A stretch of DNA of 64,000 bases from Halosimplex aquaticum (GTDB lineage: Archaea > Halobacteriota > Halobacteria > Halobacteriales > Haloarculaceae). Of this stretch, positions 26,917 to 35,145 are shown piece by piece (position 1 is the stretch's first letter; each line of letters starts with the position of its first letter). The stretch is taken from the NCBI RefSeq assembly GCF_028747785.1, contig NZ_CP118158.1, positions 1,302,001 to 1,366,000 of the forward strand, given 5' to 3'. The notes beneath the pieces were generated by a model. That model was not told where the DNA came from, searched no databases, and saw nothing but the letters and a program-made list of their open reading frames with translations. The position numbers were made by a program, and so were the translations under genes.

Positions 26917-29364
26917 ATGGTCTTCCAGTGGTTCACCGACGAGATCGGCGAGGCGATATCCACCTATCCGGGGCGGATCAGCCTCGCATTCCTCCTGCTG
27001 ACGGGGGTGTTCCTCCTCGGCCTCGGGAACGTCGAGACCGAGTCCGGCAGCAACCAGTTCGTCGAGGACCTGGACTCCTTCGAGGCCTTCGAGGACATCC
27101 AGCGGGAGTTCGGCTCTAGCTTCGGCGAGAGCTCGACCACGACGCAGCTGCTCCAGCGCGAGCAGAACGTCCTCTCGCGGCCGAGCCTGTTGCGGATGTT
27201 GCGGGCCCAGGAGCGGCTGCAGGACCACGAGGACCTGCGGGTGACGAGCGTCTCCAGTCCCGCGGGGACCGTGGCACAGCAGATCGACCCGAACGCGACG
27301 ACGGTCGAGGCGCAGATCGACGCCGTCGAGTCGGCGACGGCCACGGAGATCGACGAGGCGGTCCGCCGCGCGGCGGAGACCCAGGGGTTCACCTCGCAGA
27401 TCAGCGAGAACTTCGACCGCCAGAGCGCGGCGGCCACGGCGGCCCAGGCCACGGTCACGCACGACCGCGACGTCAACTCGCGCGAGGAACGCGTCGAGCG
27501 CGTCCTGGCGACCGTGGGCGGGGACATCCAGATCGTCGGGAGCGCGCCCGACACCATCGGGTCGTCGCTCGCGCTCGTCCTCCCCGCGGCGTTCATCCTC
27601 ATCATCTTCTTCCTGATCGTGGCCTACCGCGACCTGGTCGACCTGATACTCGGGGGCGTCGCGATCGTGATGACGCTGCTGTGGACCTTCGGCTTCCTCG
27701 GACTGGCGGACATCCCGTTCAACCCGCTGCTGGTCGCGGTCCCGCCGCTGCTCATCGCGGTCGGCATCGACTTCGGCATCCACGCGGTCAACCGCTACCG
27801 CGAGGAGCGCGAGCGCGGCCAGCCCGTCGGCACGTCGATGATGGTGACGACCGAGCAGCTGCTCGTCGCCTTCTTCATCGTCATGGGGACGACCGTCATC
27901 GGCTTCCTCTCGAACCTGCCGAGCGCGCTCGAACCCATCCGCGACTTCGGCGTCGTCGCCGCCATCGGGATCTGTTTCACCTTCCTGATCTTCGGGATCT
28001 TCCTCCCGGCCGCGAAGGTCAAGACCGACCGCCTGCGCGCCCGCTATCCGATCCCGACCATGAGCGAACGACCGCTCGGCTCCGAGGGGTCCGCGCTCGG
28101 TCGCCTGCTCAGCGGCGGCGTCGTCATCGCCAAGCGCGCGCCGGTGCTGTTCATGCTCGTGATCCTCGTCGGGAGCGGCGCCGCGGGCGTCTACGCCACG
28201 GGCGTCGGCACCGGCTTCAGCCAGGACGACTTCCTCCCGCCGGAGTACGACGAACTGCCCCAGTGGCAGAAGGACCTGCCCGACCCGTTCAGTCCGCCCG
28301 AGTACAGCTACGTCGAGAAGACCAACTACATCGAGGACAACTTCCCGTCGAGCAGTTCGGTCATGCTGTTCGTCGAGACGCGGATGGGCAGGGACGCCGC
28401 GCTCGACCAGGTCCATCGGATCGGACGGGACCCGCCCCCGACCTTCCAGCGCGACGGCCGACACGCCGAGAGCCAGTCCATCGTGACGGTCGTGCAGTCC
28501 TACCAGGAGCGCGACCCCGAGTTCCGGAGGCTCGTGGCGCGCAACGACCCCGACGCCGACGGCATCCCAGAGCAGAACCTCGGCGAGGTCTACGAGTACC
28601 TCGAATCGGCGCCGGGAAGCGGCGTGGGAGGTGTCCTCGCCGAGGACCGCCGGAGCACGCTGGTGACCTACTCGGTCGACGCCGACGCCACGAACACCGA
28701 GATCGCGGCGGACGCCAGGGTGGTCGCCGCCGAGACGCCGCTGGAGGCGACGCCGACCGGCAACGCAGTCATCTTCGAGGAGGCATCGAACCTCATCCTC
28801 GACACGGTGATCACGAGCCTGATCATCACGCTCGTCGGCGCGTCGGCCTTCCTGATCGTCGTCTACGGCGTGCTGGAGGGACGCCCGTCGCTCGGCGTCG
28901 CGAACGTCGTCCCCATCGCCCTGACGGTGACGTTCGTCGTCGCCTCGATGCGCTACCTCGGCATCGACTTCAACGCGATCAACGGCGTGATCCTCTCGCT
29001 GACGATCGGGCTGGGGATCGACTACTCGGTCCACGTCACCCACCGCTTCGCCGACGAGTTCCACCGCGCCGACATCGAGACGGCGCTGGACCGCGCCGTC
29101 CGCGGCACCGGCGGCGCGCTCACCGGGAGCATGCTGACGACCGTCGCCGGGATGGGCATGCTCGTGTTCGCGCTGAACCCGGCCATCGGCGCGTTCGGCG
29201 TCCTGACCGCTCTGTCGGTCGTCTACGCCTACATCGCGTCGATGCTCGTCCTGCCGTCGACGCTGGTCATCTGGGACCGCGTCGTCAACCGCTCGCGACC
29301 GGCTCAGTGGATCCGCGCGCGACGGCGCAGCGGGCCCGCGCCGCGCTCGCCGCTGGAGGACTGA
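26917..29364 (+). CDS. RND/MMPL family transporter
   Basis: 815 residues with the classical duplicated layout: one helix, a large extracellular domain and five helices, twice. The two intramembrane acidic motifs are GIDFGIHAVNRYREER (helix 4, first half) and GIDYSVHVTHRFADE (second half), which resemble the proton-relay positions of MmpL/hopanoid transporters. It likely exports a lipid or hydrophobic substrate using an ion gradient. It follows the COG1361 protein by 5 nt and should form a complex with it. Confidence 0.92.
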   Translation: MVFQWFTDEIGEAISTYPGRISLAFLLLTGVFLLGLGNVETESGSNQFVEDLDSFEAFEDIQREFGSSFGESSTTTQLLQREQNVLSRPSLLRMLRAQERLQDHEDLRVTSVSSPAGTVAQQIDPNATTVEAQIDAVESATATEIDEAVRRAAETQGFTSQISENFDRQSAAATAAQATVTHDRDVNSREERVERVLATVGGDIQIVGSAPDTIGSSLALVLPAAFILIIFFLIVAYRDLVDLILGGVAIVMTLLWTFGFLGLADIPFNPLLVAVPPLLIAVGIDFGIHAVNRYREERERGQPVGTSMMVTTEQLLVAFFIVMGTTVIGFLSNLPSALEPIRDFGVVAAIGICFTFLIFGIFLPAAKVKTDRLRARYPIPTMSERPLGSEGSALGRLLSGGVVIAKRAPVLFMLVILVGSGAAGVYATGVGTGFSQDDFLPPEYDELPQWQKDLPDPFSPPEYSYVEKTNYIEDNFPSSSSVMLFVETRMGRDAALDQVHRIGRDPPPTFQRDGRHAESQSIVTVVQSYQERDPEFRRLVARNDPDADGIPEQNLGEVYEYLESAPGSGVGGVLAEDRRSTLVTYSVDADATNTEIAADARVVAAETPLEATPTGNAVIFEEASNLILDTVITSLIITLVGASAFLIVVYGVLEGRPSLGVANVVPIALTVTFVVASMRYLGIDFNAINGVILSLTIGLGIDYSVHVTHRFADEFHRADIETALDRAVRGTGGALTGSMLTTVAGMGMLVFALNPAIGAFGVLTALSVVYAYIASMLVLPSTLVIWDRVVNRSRPAQWIRARRRSGPAPRSPLED

Positions 29365-29387
29365 GAGCGCAGCGGTCCCGGGTCGGT

Positions 29388-29420
29388 CGCCGCGTTCCCG
29401 GACCGACCGCCGCGTTCCCG
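29388..29420 (+). repeat. short direct repeat downstream of the RND gene
   Basis: The 13-mer cgccgcgttcccg occurs at 29388-29400 and 29408-29420, a 20-bp period. It lies between the RND stop and the next gene. No function is suggested. Confidence 0.4.
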
Positions 29421-29500
29421 TATCACCGCGCCGATTCGGGGTGGCGGGCCGGGCACACGGACGCCCCGAACGATTTACGACTGGTCCACATATCTGAAGT

Positions 29501-30907
29501 ATGGTTCACGTGGTCATCATCGGCGCGTACGGGAGCGCCGGCTCGGTCGTCGCCGAGGAACTCGCCGGCGAACCGGACGTCGAACTCACGCTGATCGACG
29601 ACGGCGACCCCGGTGGCGGCCTCTGCATCCTCCGCGGCTGTATGCCCTCCAAGGAGGTGCTCTCGGCCGGTTCCCATCGCTTCCGGGTGCGTCACGACGA
29701 CCGCCTCCGCGGCAAGCCCCACGAGGTCGACGTCGAACGCACTATCAGACGCAAGGACGCTCACACGCTGGGCTGGGCGGAATACCGTCGGGAGGCAATC
29801 CACGACCTCGCCGAACGCGACGACGTGCGGTTCGTCCACGACACCGCGCGCTTCGTCGACGACTGCACCGTCCGCGCCGGGGGTCGCAAGTTCGAGGCCG
29901 ACTACGTCGTCGTCGCCACCGGATCGGCCGTCAACATCCCCGACCTCCCGGGCATCGAGGACGTCGAGCACCAGACGAGCGCCGAACTGCTGGACGACAC
30001 GGACCTCCCCGACTCGGCGGTCGTCATGGGCCTGGGCTACATCGGTCTGGAGATGGTCCCCTACCTCAGCGAGGTCGGCGGCACCGACGTGACCGTCGTC
30101 GAGCACGACGAGCGCCCCATCGACGAGGCCGACCCCGCCTTCGGCGACGCCGTCCTCGAACTCTACCGCGAGCAGTTCGACGTGACGATCCCGACCGAGT
30201 GCTACGAGAAGCGCGTCGAGCCCACGGACGACGGCGGCGTCCGCCTCTACCTGGAACACGACGACGGCGACGAAGAAGTCGTCGAGGCCGACGAGCTGTA
30301 CCTGTTCACCGGCCGCCGCCCCTGTCTCGGCCGCCTGGGTCTGAAGAACACCGATCTCCGGCCAGGTCCCGACTGGGTGCTCGACACCATGCAGGCCCGC
30401 GACGACAACCGCGTGTTCGTGCCCGGCGACGCCAACGGCGAGGAGCAGATCCTCCACGTCGCGAAGGAACAGGGCGCCACCGCCGCCGAGAACATCCTCC
30501 GCCGCGAACGGGGCGTCCCCCTCGACGACTACCACAACGTCACCCATCACGTCATCTTCTCGGGGCTCGGCGTCTACCCGTACGCCCGCGTCGGCATGAC
30601 CGAACGCGAGGCCCGCGACTCCGGGTACGACGTCGTCGTCGCCAAGCGCCAGGCAAGCGACGACGGGGTGTTCAAGGCCAAGGACGCCCCGGAGGGCCTC
30701 AGCAAACTGGTCGTCGACCGCGAGAGCGCGACGGTGCTGGGCTGGCAGGGCCTGCACTACCACGCCGACGTGATGGCCAAGACGATGCAGATCGTCGTCG
30801 AGATGGGCCTCGACGTCCGGGAGGTCCCCGACCGCGCCTACCACCCGACGACCCCCGAGATCATCGACGGTCTCCTCCGCGACGTCACCGCCCAACTGCC
30901 CGAGTGA
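29501..30907 (+). CDS. pyridine nucleotide-disulfide oxidoreductase (lipoamide DH/mercuric reductase-like)
   Basis: 468 residues. The redox-active pair is Cys42 and Cys47 (LCILRGCMPSK), and the C-terminal catalytic His448 lies in YHPTTPEI, so the group-I flavoprotein disulfide chemistry is retained. The FAD loop reads GAYGSAG instead of the usual GxGxxG, with Tyr in place of the middle Gly. The NAD domain motif is GLGYIGLEM. The substrate cannot be named: no 2-oxoacid dehydrogenase or merA-type partner is adjacent. Confidence 0.85.
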   Translation: MVHVVIIGAYGSAGSVVAEELAGEPDVELTLIDDGDPGGGLCILRGCMPSKEVLSAGSHRFRVRHDDRLRGKPHEVDVERTIRRKDAHTLGWAEYRREAIHDLAERDDVRFVHDTARFVDDCTVRAGGRKFEADYVVVATGSAVNIPDLPGIEDVEHQTSAELLDDTDLPDSAVVMGLGYIGLEMVPYLSEVGGTDVTVVEHDERPIDEADPAFGDAVLELYREQFDVTIPTECYEKRVEPTDDGGVRLYLEHDDGDEEVVEADELYLFTGRRPCLGRLGLKNTDLRPGPDWVLDTMQARDDNRVFVPGDANGEEQILHVAKEQGATAAENILRRERGVPLDDYHNVTHHVIFSGLGVYPYARVGMTEREARDSGYDVVVAKRQASDDGVFKAKDAPEGLSKLVVDRESATVLGWQGLHYHADVMAKTMQIVVEMGLDVREVPDRAYHPTTPEIIDGLLRDVTAQLPE

Positions 30908-31117
30908 GGGTGGTGCGGCCGCCCGGAGCCAGCCAAGGGCGTTCATCGCCCGCTGTCTCCTGGGGGTTCCCAACTGCCTATCATCCGATGTGATCCGCGT
31001 AACTACCACTCGGTCCACACACGAGACTGAATGACGCCGCCTCGCGACAGCCGAACCGATCACTGAAACGACGGGACGGCGGGCGAATCACGGCGAGCGT
31101 CGGCCGGAGATGAGAAG

Positions 31118-31125
31118 GTTAAAGA
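31118..31125 (+). promoter_or_regulatory. TATA-like box for tRNA-Met
   Basis: ggttaaag lies about 29 nt before the tRNA 5' end at 31151. Confidence 0.5.
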
Positions 31126-31150
31126 ACGATACCACAGTACCAGCAAGTGC

Positions 31151-31285
31151 GCCCGGGTGGCTTAGCTGGACATAGCGCCGCACTCATAGGGTTTCCTTGC
31201 GCGGCAGCCGGCATGCCCCCACGAGGCCCGTCAGCCTCGGACCTGGGACATGCGGAGATCGAGGGTTCGGAGCCCTCCCCGGGCA
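31151..31285 (+). tRNA. tRNA-Met (CAT), intron-containing, probably elongator
   Basis: Acceptor arm gcccggg at 31151-31157 pairs with cccgggc at 31278-31284, discriminator A at 31285. Anticodon stem CCGCA/TGCGG and loop CTCATA.. give anticodon CAT at 31185-31187. The frame is interrupted after position 37 by an intron of about 61 nt (31189-31249 by this fold). CAT plus an intron at 37/38 matches the elongator tRNA-Met known to carry an intron in haloarchaea; the initiator-type GGG/CCC anticodon stem is absent. The CCA end is not encoded. The T-loop reads TTCGGAG, with G where A58 is usual. Confidence 0.88.
31189..31249 (+). other. tRNA-Met intron (bulge-helix-bulge type)
   Basis: About 61 nt between anticodon-loop position 37 and 38. 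The boundaries come from pairing of the anticodon stem only; the exact splice sites at the bulge-helix-bulge may shift by a base or two. It would be removed by the archaeal splicing endonuclease. Confidence 0.7.
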
Positions 31286-31507
31286 TACTTACTCCGTCAC
31301 TCGCGACGCCCAGCGATAGATCGGTGGTTGAGTGAAACAGTCGGCCCCGGCGAGCGTAGCGTGGAGAGAACAGAAACGACGGCTGCGGGAGGTCTCCGTC
31401 GTTCGATTCTCTCCGGGGTAGACCGCCGAAACTGCCACTTCTCACCGGACCGCCGCCGAGCAGTCGCTGACGGAACACGAGAGTGACTGACAGAAACGCG
31501 ACCGCTG

Positions 31508-32098
31508 TCAGGCGTCGCCGGGGAACTCCTGGAACAGCGTCTCGAAGTCCTCGGCGTCGCTGAACTCGGCGACCGACTGGTCGGCTTCCCGCCGGAGCTC
31601 CTCGACTTCCGCCTCGAGCCGCGCGTACTCCTCGTTGTCCTGGAGTTCGGCGTGTTCCTTCTCGGCTTCGAGCGTCGCCTTCTTCGACGCCAGCGAGAAG
31701 AACTCCTGCATGCGCTCGTCGTAGTTCTCTCGGGTCAGCATCCGGTCGACAGCCCCGTAGAGGTCCTCGAGCATCACGGGCTTCGTGAGGTAGTCGTCGA
31801 AGGGCATGTCGACGATGTCGAAGTCGGGGTCGACTGCCGTCACCATGACGACTCGGCAGTCCAACTCACGCTCCCGGAGGACTTCCAGCACCTCGTCGCC
31901 GTTCATCTCCGGCATCTGCCGGTCGAGGAAGACCACGTCGACGGCCCCGTCTGCCCGGTCGAGCGCCCCCTCGGCGCCGTAGGCGGTCCGGACATCGTAC
32001 TCCTCGTCCAACCAGGTCGAGTAGAGGTCGGCGATGTCCCGTTCGTCGTCGACAACGAGAACAGTCACGTCCTCTGAGTTGCTCTTCGGCGATATCAT
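31508..32098 (-). CDS. response regulator with HalX output domain
   Basis: 196 residues from ATG 32098. Receiver domain with Asp17-Asp18, phospho-acceptor Asp59 (FLDRQMP), Thr87 and Lys106 (TKP). Residues about 115-190 form the haloarchaeal HalX domain, a helical coiled region (EYARLEAEVEELRREAD). No DNA-binding domain is visible, so the output is protein contact. A sensor kinase is not adjacent. The start at 32098 is preferred to the longer frame to 32152. Confidence 0.9.
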   Translation of the reverse strand: MISPKSNSEDVTVLVVDDERDIADLYSTWLDEEYDVRTAYGAEGALDRADGAVDVVFLDRQMPEMNGDEVLEVLRERELDCRVVMVTAVDPDFDIVDMPFDDYLTKPVMLEDLYGAVDRMLTRENYDERMQEFFSLASKKATLEAEKEHAELQDNEEYARLEAEVEELRREADQSVAEFSDAEDFETLFQEFPGDA

Positions 32099-32255
32099 CG
32101 TGGGTCCCGTGATTGAGATACGGACTATCGAGTATCGGACAATCCAACCCATAAATCCACCCCATCGATTATCACCAGTGAAAACTGAGAAGAATGTTCG
32201 CGGTCACTAGCGGGATCAGTCGGGCGGCTGACATCGGCGTTCAGGCACCGACGAG

Positions 32256-32264
32256 ACTAAATTT
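32256..32264 (+). promoter_or_regulatory. TATA-like box for the 143-residue protein
   Basis: actaaattt is centred about 27 nt before ATG 32287, supporting that start over the upstream one at 32194. Confidence 0.6.
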
Positions 32265-32286
32265 CCGACGCCGCTGGATCCGAACG

Positions 32287-32718
32287 ATGGACGGGGAGTC
32301 CGCGGACCCGACCCGGATCCGGACGCTGGCCGTCACGGCCGAGGACATCGTCGCGGCGCTGGAAGCGCGGATTCAACGGGACAGCGCGGTTGTGTTGCGT
32401 GTGACCCCGCCGTTCAGTGGCCGGATGCGAGCGCGCCTGCACGCCGGACCCGACGAATACGACGAGGAACCGGCGCCGCTTCACGTCTCGCCGGAGGCGC
32501 TGCTCGCGGAGTCGGCGCCGTCGTATCCGCGACCGGCGGACACCGAGGACCGACTCCGGGAGGACCCCGACGCCGAATACACCGTCGAACGACACCACGA
32601 ACGCCACCGGGAGGCCGTGACCGCGTGGCGAGAGCGAGTTCGCGACCACGTCCGCGACACTGCGACGATCGAGACGGCCGACGGACCCCACGAGGTTTCG
32701 GTTTCGGTACTCGGTTGA
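32287..32718 (+). CDS. conserved haloarchaeal protein (143 residues, DUF8009-like)
   Basis: Starts at ATG 32287 (MDGESADPTRIRTLAVTAEDIV), which sits a leaderless distance behind a TATA-like box. The protein is acidic and Arg-rich, with an N-terminal helix-strand unit (AVTAEDIVAALEARIQRDSAVVLRVTPPF) and helices near the C-terminus (ERHHERHREAVTAWRERVRDHV). No membrane segment or catalytic motif is evident. It resembles an uncharacterised haloarchaeal family; function unknown. Confidence 0.68.
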   Translation: MDGESADPTRIRTLAVTAEDIVAALEARIQRDSAVVLRVTPPFSGRMRARLHAGPDEYDEEPAPLHVSPEALLAESAPSYPRPADTEDRLREDPDAEYTVERHHERHREAVTAWRERVRDHVRDTATIETADGPHEVSVSVLG

Positions 32719-32788
32719 CGCTGACACTCCCGAAACTGGACGTTCGTCCACCTCCGATCCGGCCGTTTGCGATAGTTCGAGAAACCGA

Positions 32789-32816
32789 CCGAGAGGGAGT
32801 TATAAAACTTCTCGGC
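32789..32816 (+). promoter_or_regulatory. TATA-like box inside a dyad
   Basis: The stretch reads ccgaga-ggg-agtt, then ataa, then aacttctcgg. The outer ten bases pair apart from the extra ggg, and the TATA-like centre (ttataaaac) is in the loop. This is a plausible operator overlapping a promoter, about 150 nt upstream of the membrane gene at 32964. Confidence 0.4.
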
Positions 32817-32963
32817 AGTTCTAGGGCGGTACTGAAAGGAAACCGGGACGAGTAAAACGGCATCTAGGGACGCATCCAACGCGTGAAACGTTGTGAAATC
32901 AGTGGAAGACTCGGACGGTTATAAGGTATCACCGTGTCACTGTAGAAGTACGAGGTTCCCCGT

Positions 32964-33215
32964 ATGTCAAGTCGAACGTCAGAATTCGCCCCATCGCTCG
33001 AGCGCCTCGACATCACCCTGCCGAACGTCGGCCAGAGTGTCGTCACACCGATCACCGGCGTCGCGTTCTGGGCGGCCGTCGCACTCCCGTTCCTCCACCT
33101 GCCGTTGCTGGTGGCGACCGGCCTGTCCTCGGAACCGTACACCAACGCGTTCATCGCCCTGCTGGTCGCCAACGTCATCGCCCTCCTCGTCGGCCACTCC
33201 CATTACCGGGACTGA
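32964..33215 (+). CDS. small two-helix membrane protein
   Basis: 83 residues: a soluble N-terminus (about 1-25), two membrane helices (about 30-52 and 57-79) and a short tail ending HSHYRD. Two AT-rich boxes lie upstream: ggttataagg near 32919 (about 42 nt before the ATG) and the dyad at 32789-32816. Not recognised; role unknown. Confidence 0.65.
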   Translation: MSSRTSEFAPSLERLDITLPNVGQSVVTPITGVAFWAAVALPFLHLPLLVATGLSSEPYTNAFIALLVANVIALLVGHSHYRD

Positions 33216-33331
33216 TGCAGACGCCGCGGTCGCCCTCCACGCCGCGTTCGTGACCCGCCGCCCGGCCGCGCCCTCCACTTCGATTTTCCTCACACCGTCG
33301 GTTTCACCCACACCGACGCCGCGGTTCGCGG

Positions 33332-34258
33332 TCAGTTCTCCTCGCGGAACGCCGCGCGGAGCCGCGGAAGTTCCCGCCGGAGCGCCTGCCGTTTGATCAG
33401 GACGAACCCGACGAAGATGCAGCAGAATCCCAGTCCAGTCGACGCGTCGACGACCTCCTCCAGGAAGAGAAATCCCGTGATCGCGGCGAACAGCGGAGCG
33501 ACGTAGGAGACGAGGTTGATCTCGACCGGTCCGAGTCGTTCCAGCAGGTCGAAGTAGATGAGGAAGCCGGCGGCGCTGGCGCCCAGCGAGAGGTACGCGA
33601 GCGACCACACCGCGGTCCCGGACCAGGTGATCGCCGACGGGGACTCGCCGAGGCCGACGCTGACGGCGTGCATCAGTCCGGCGCCGCCGAGCATCGACCA
33701 GGCCTCCATCGTCTCGATCTCGACGCCGGCGTCGATGTAGGTCGTCACGACGCTGCCGAGGGCGAACGAGAGCGCGGCCGCGAAGACGAGCAACTGCGGC
33801 AGGACGTCGTCGGTCAGGAGCGCGTTCGGGTCGGGCTGGGCCACCGCGACGACGCCGACGAGACCGAGCACGATGCCGACGACGCCGACCGCGGAGAGTC
33901 GTTCGTCCGGGAGGAGCCCGCGGGCGAAGACCGTCGTCAGCACCGGGGAGAGGCTGACGATGACCGCGGCGGCGGCGCTGGTGGTCTCCTGTTCGCCGAC
34001 GAAGAGGAACGCGTGATACGCGGCGATCATGAGCGCGGCGCCCGCGGTGACCGTCGCCCACTCGTCGCGGCCCCGCGGGTACCAGCGGTCGGCCCGGAGA
34101 GCGGCGTAGCCGAGCATCACGGCGCCTGCGACGTCGTAGCGAAGCGCGGCGAAGAGGACGGGCGGGAACGCCGACAGTCCCGCCTTGATCGCCATGAACG
34201 CCGACCCCCAGAGCGCCGAGAGCACCAGGAACAGCCCGAGGTTCCGGTAGGTGGACAC
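33332..34258 (-). CDS. EamA/DMT family transporter
   Basis: 309 residues using the GTG at 34258 (encoding the first Met before STYRNLGL), which gives the usual length of about 300. Ten membrane helices in two EamA halves, with SALWGSAFMAIKAGL at the first helix and GASAAGFLIYFDLLERLG in the second half. DMT proteins export amino acids, sugars or drugs using a proton or sodium gradient; the substrate is unknown. The frame extends to 34384 but those residues are not membrane-like. Confidence 0.86.
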   Translation of the reverse strand: MSTYRNLGLFLVLSALWGSAFMAIKAGLSAFPPVLFAALRYDVAGAVMLGYAALRADRWYPRGRDEWATVTAGAALMIAAYHAFLFVGEQETTSAAAAVIVSLSPVLTTVFARGLLPDERLSAVGVVGIVLGLVGVVAVAQPDPNALLTDDVLPQLLVFAAALSFALGSVVTTYIDAGVEIETMEAWSMLGGAGLMHAVSVGLGESPSAITWSGTAVWSLAYLSLGASAAGFLIYFDLLERLGPVEINLVSYVAPLFAAITGFLFLEEVVDASTGLGFCCIFVGFVLIKRQALRRELPRLRAAFREEN

Positions 34259-34393
34259 GGGCGGCCATTCGCCCGAACCGGCCTGAAACTTTCGGGTCGC
34301 ACGCTCGTTTCCGCGCGTCGTCGGAACCGCGAGCCCGGCTGTCAGCCGAACACCGCTCGACTGCAGTGGGGCGGGACCACGCATCGCCCGTAC

Positions 34394-34401
34394 GTTTAAA
34401 T
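34394..34401 (+). promoter_or_regulatory. TATA-like box for the RNase H-like gene
   Basis: gtttaaat is centred about 27 nt before ATG 34424. Confidence 0.6.
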
Positions 34402-34423
34402 CATCCTATCTCCAAGAGAACGT

Positions 34424-35086
34424 ATGGCCGCATACGGCCGGCCGACCCTGCGAGACCTGTTCGACGAGGCACCGACGCCGCACATCGCCCACCCGCCTCG
34501 GACACACCATCGGGATTTCTACCTCGCCACCGACGGCTCGTACCGAGAGAGCGGTGGCGCCGCGCCGGGCGACGACGCCCGGGAGTTCACGGGCGGGCTG
34601 GGCGTCGTCATCGAGACCCGCGACGGCGAGCGCGTCGCGCGGCTGTCGGTCCCCAACCGTGCCCCCGACAACAACGTCGCCGAGTATCGGGCGCTCCACC
34701 TCGGCCTCGACGTCCTCGCGGCTCGCTCGCCCGCGGACGCGAGCGTCGGCGTCCTCATCGACCACGACGCCCTCGCGGAGAACCTCAACGCGGCGGTCCT
34801 CACGGACCGGAGCCCCGAACTCGAACCGGCGCACTCCGTGTCCCACCCGCCCTCTATCGGCCTCCACTGGCGGGGCATCCGCTCGCGGCTCCGGGACTTC
34901 GCCGAGATCCGGGCCGCCCGCATCGGCAGCGGGTACAACCCCGCCCACCCGCTCGCCAACGCCCCCGAAGAGTACGCGCACGTCAACAGCGAACCCGACC
35001 GCTGCGTCCTCCCCGAGTCACCGTCGACCGGTGACGACCGCTATCCGCCGCCCTCGCGGGCCGACCGCGGCAGCGCGTCGGACTGA
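34424..35086 (+). CDS. RNase H-like domain protein (second copy in window)
   Basis: 220 residues. Residues about 30-175 form an RNase H fold: first carboxylate in YLATDGSYRESGG, GGLGVVIETRDG strand, second in DNNVAEYRALHLGL (Glu) and third in VLIDHDAL. At the position of the fourth carboxylate the protein has NPAHPLANAP where rnhA at 19433 has NDRADELAN, so Asp is replaced by His. The enzyme may use a changed metal site or be inactive. It has an N-terminal extension of 30 residues and a disordered tail. TATA-like box at 34394. Confidence 0.77.
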   Translation: MAAYGRPTLRDLFDEAPTPHIAHPPRTHHRDFYLATDGSYRESGGAAPGDDAREFTGGLGVVIETRDGERVARLSVPNRAPDNNVAEYRALHLGLDVLAARSPADASVGVLIDHDALAENLNAAVLTDRSPELEPAHSVSHPPSIGLHWRGIRSRLRDFAEIRAARIGSGYNPAHPLANAPEEYAHVNSEPDRCVLPESPSTGDDRYPPPSRADRGSASD

Positions 35087-35115
35087 CGGAGCCGTCCCCA
35101 CGGGACGCCCCGTCA

Positions 35116-35124
35116 CTTTATGCG
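35116..35124 (+). promoter_or_regulatory. TATA-like box for the ArsR-type regulator
   Basis: ctttatgcg is centred about 27 nt before ATG 35146. Confidence 0.55.
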
Positions 35125-35145
35125 AACCTGTCCGGTAGGTCGACT

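Noticed and set aside
31118..31285. Initiator tRNA-Met or tRNA-Ile2
   Set aside because: No GGG/CCC anticodon stem typical of the initiator; the intron position fits elongator tRNA-Met, though lysidine/agmatidine-type Ile decoding cannot be fully excluded without further tests.
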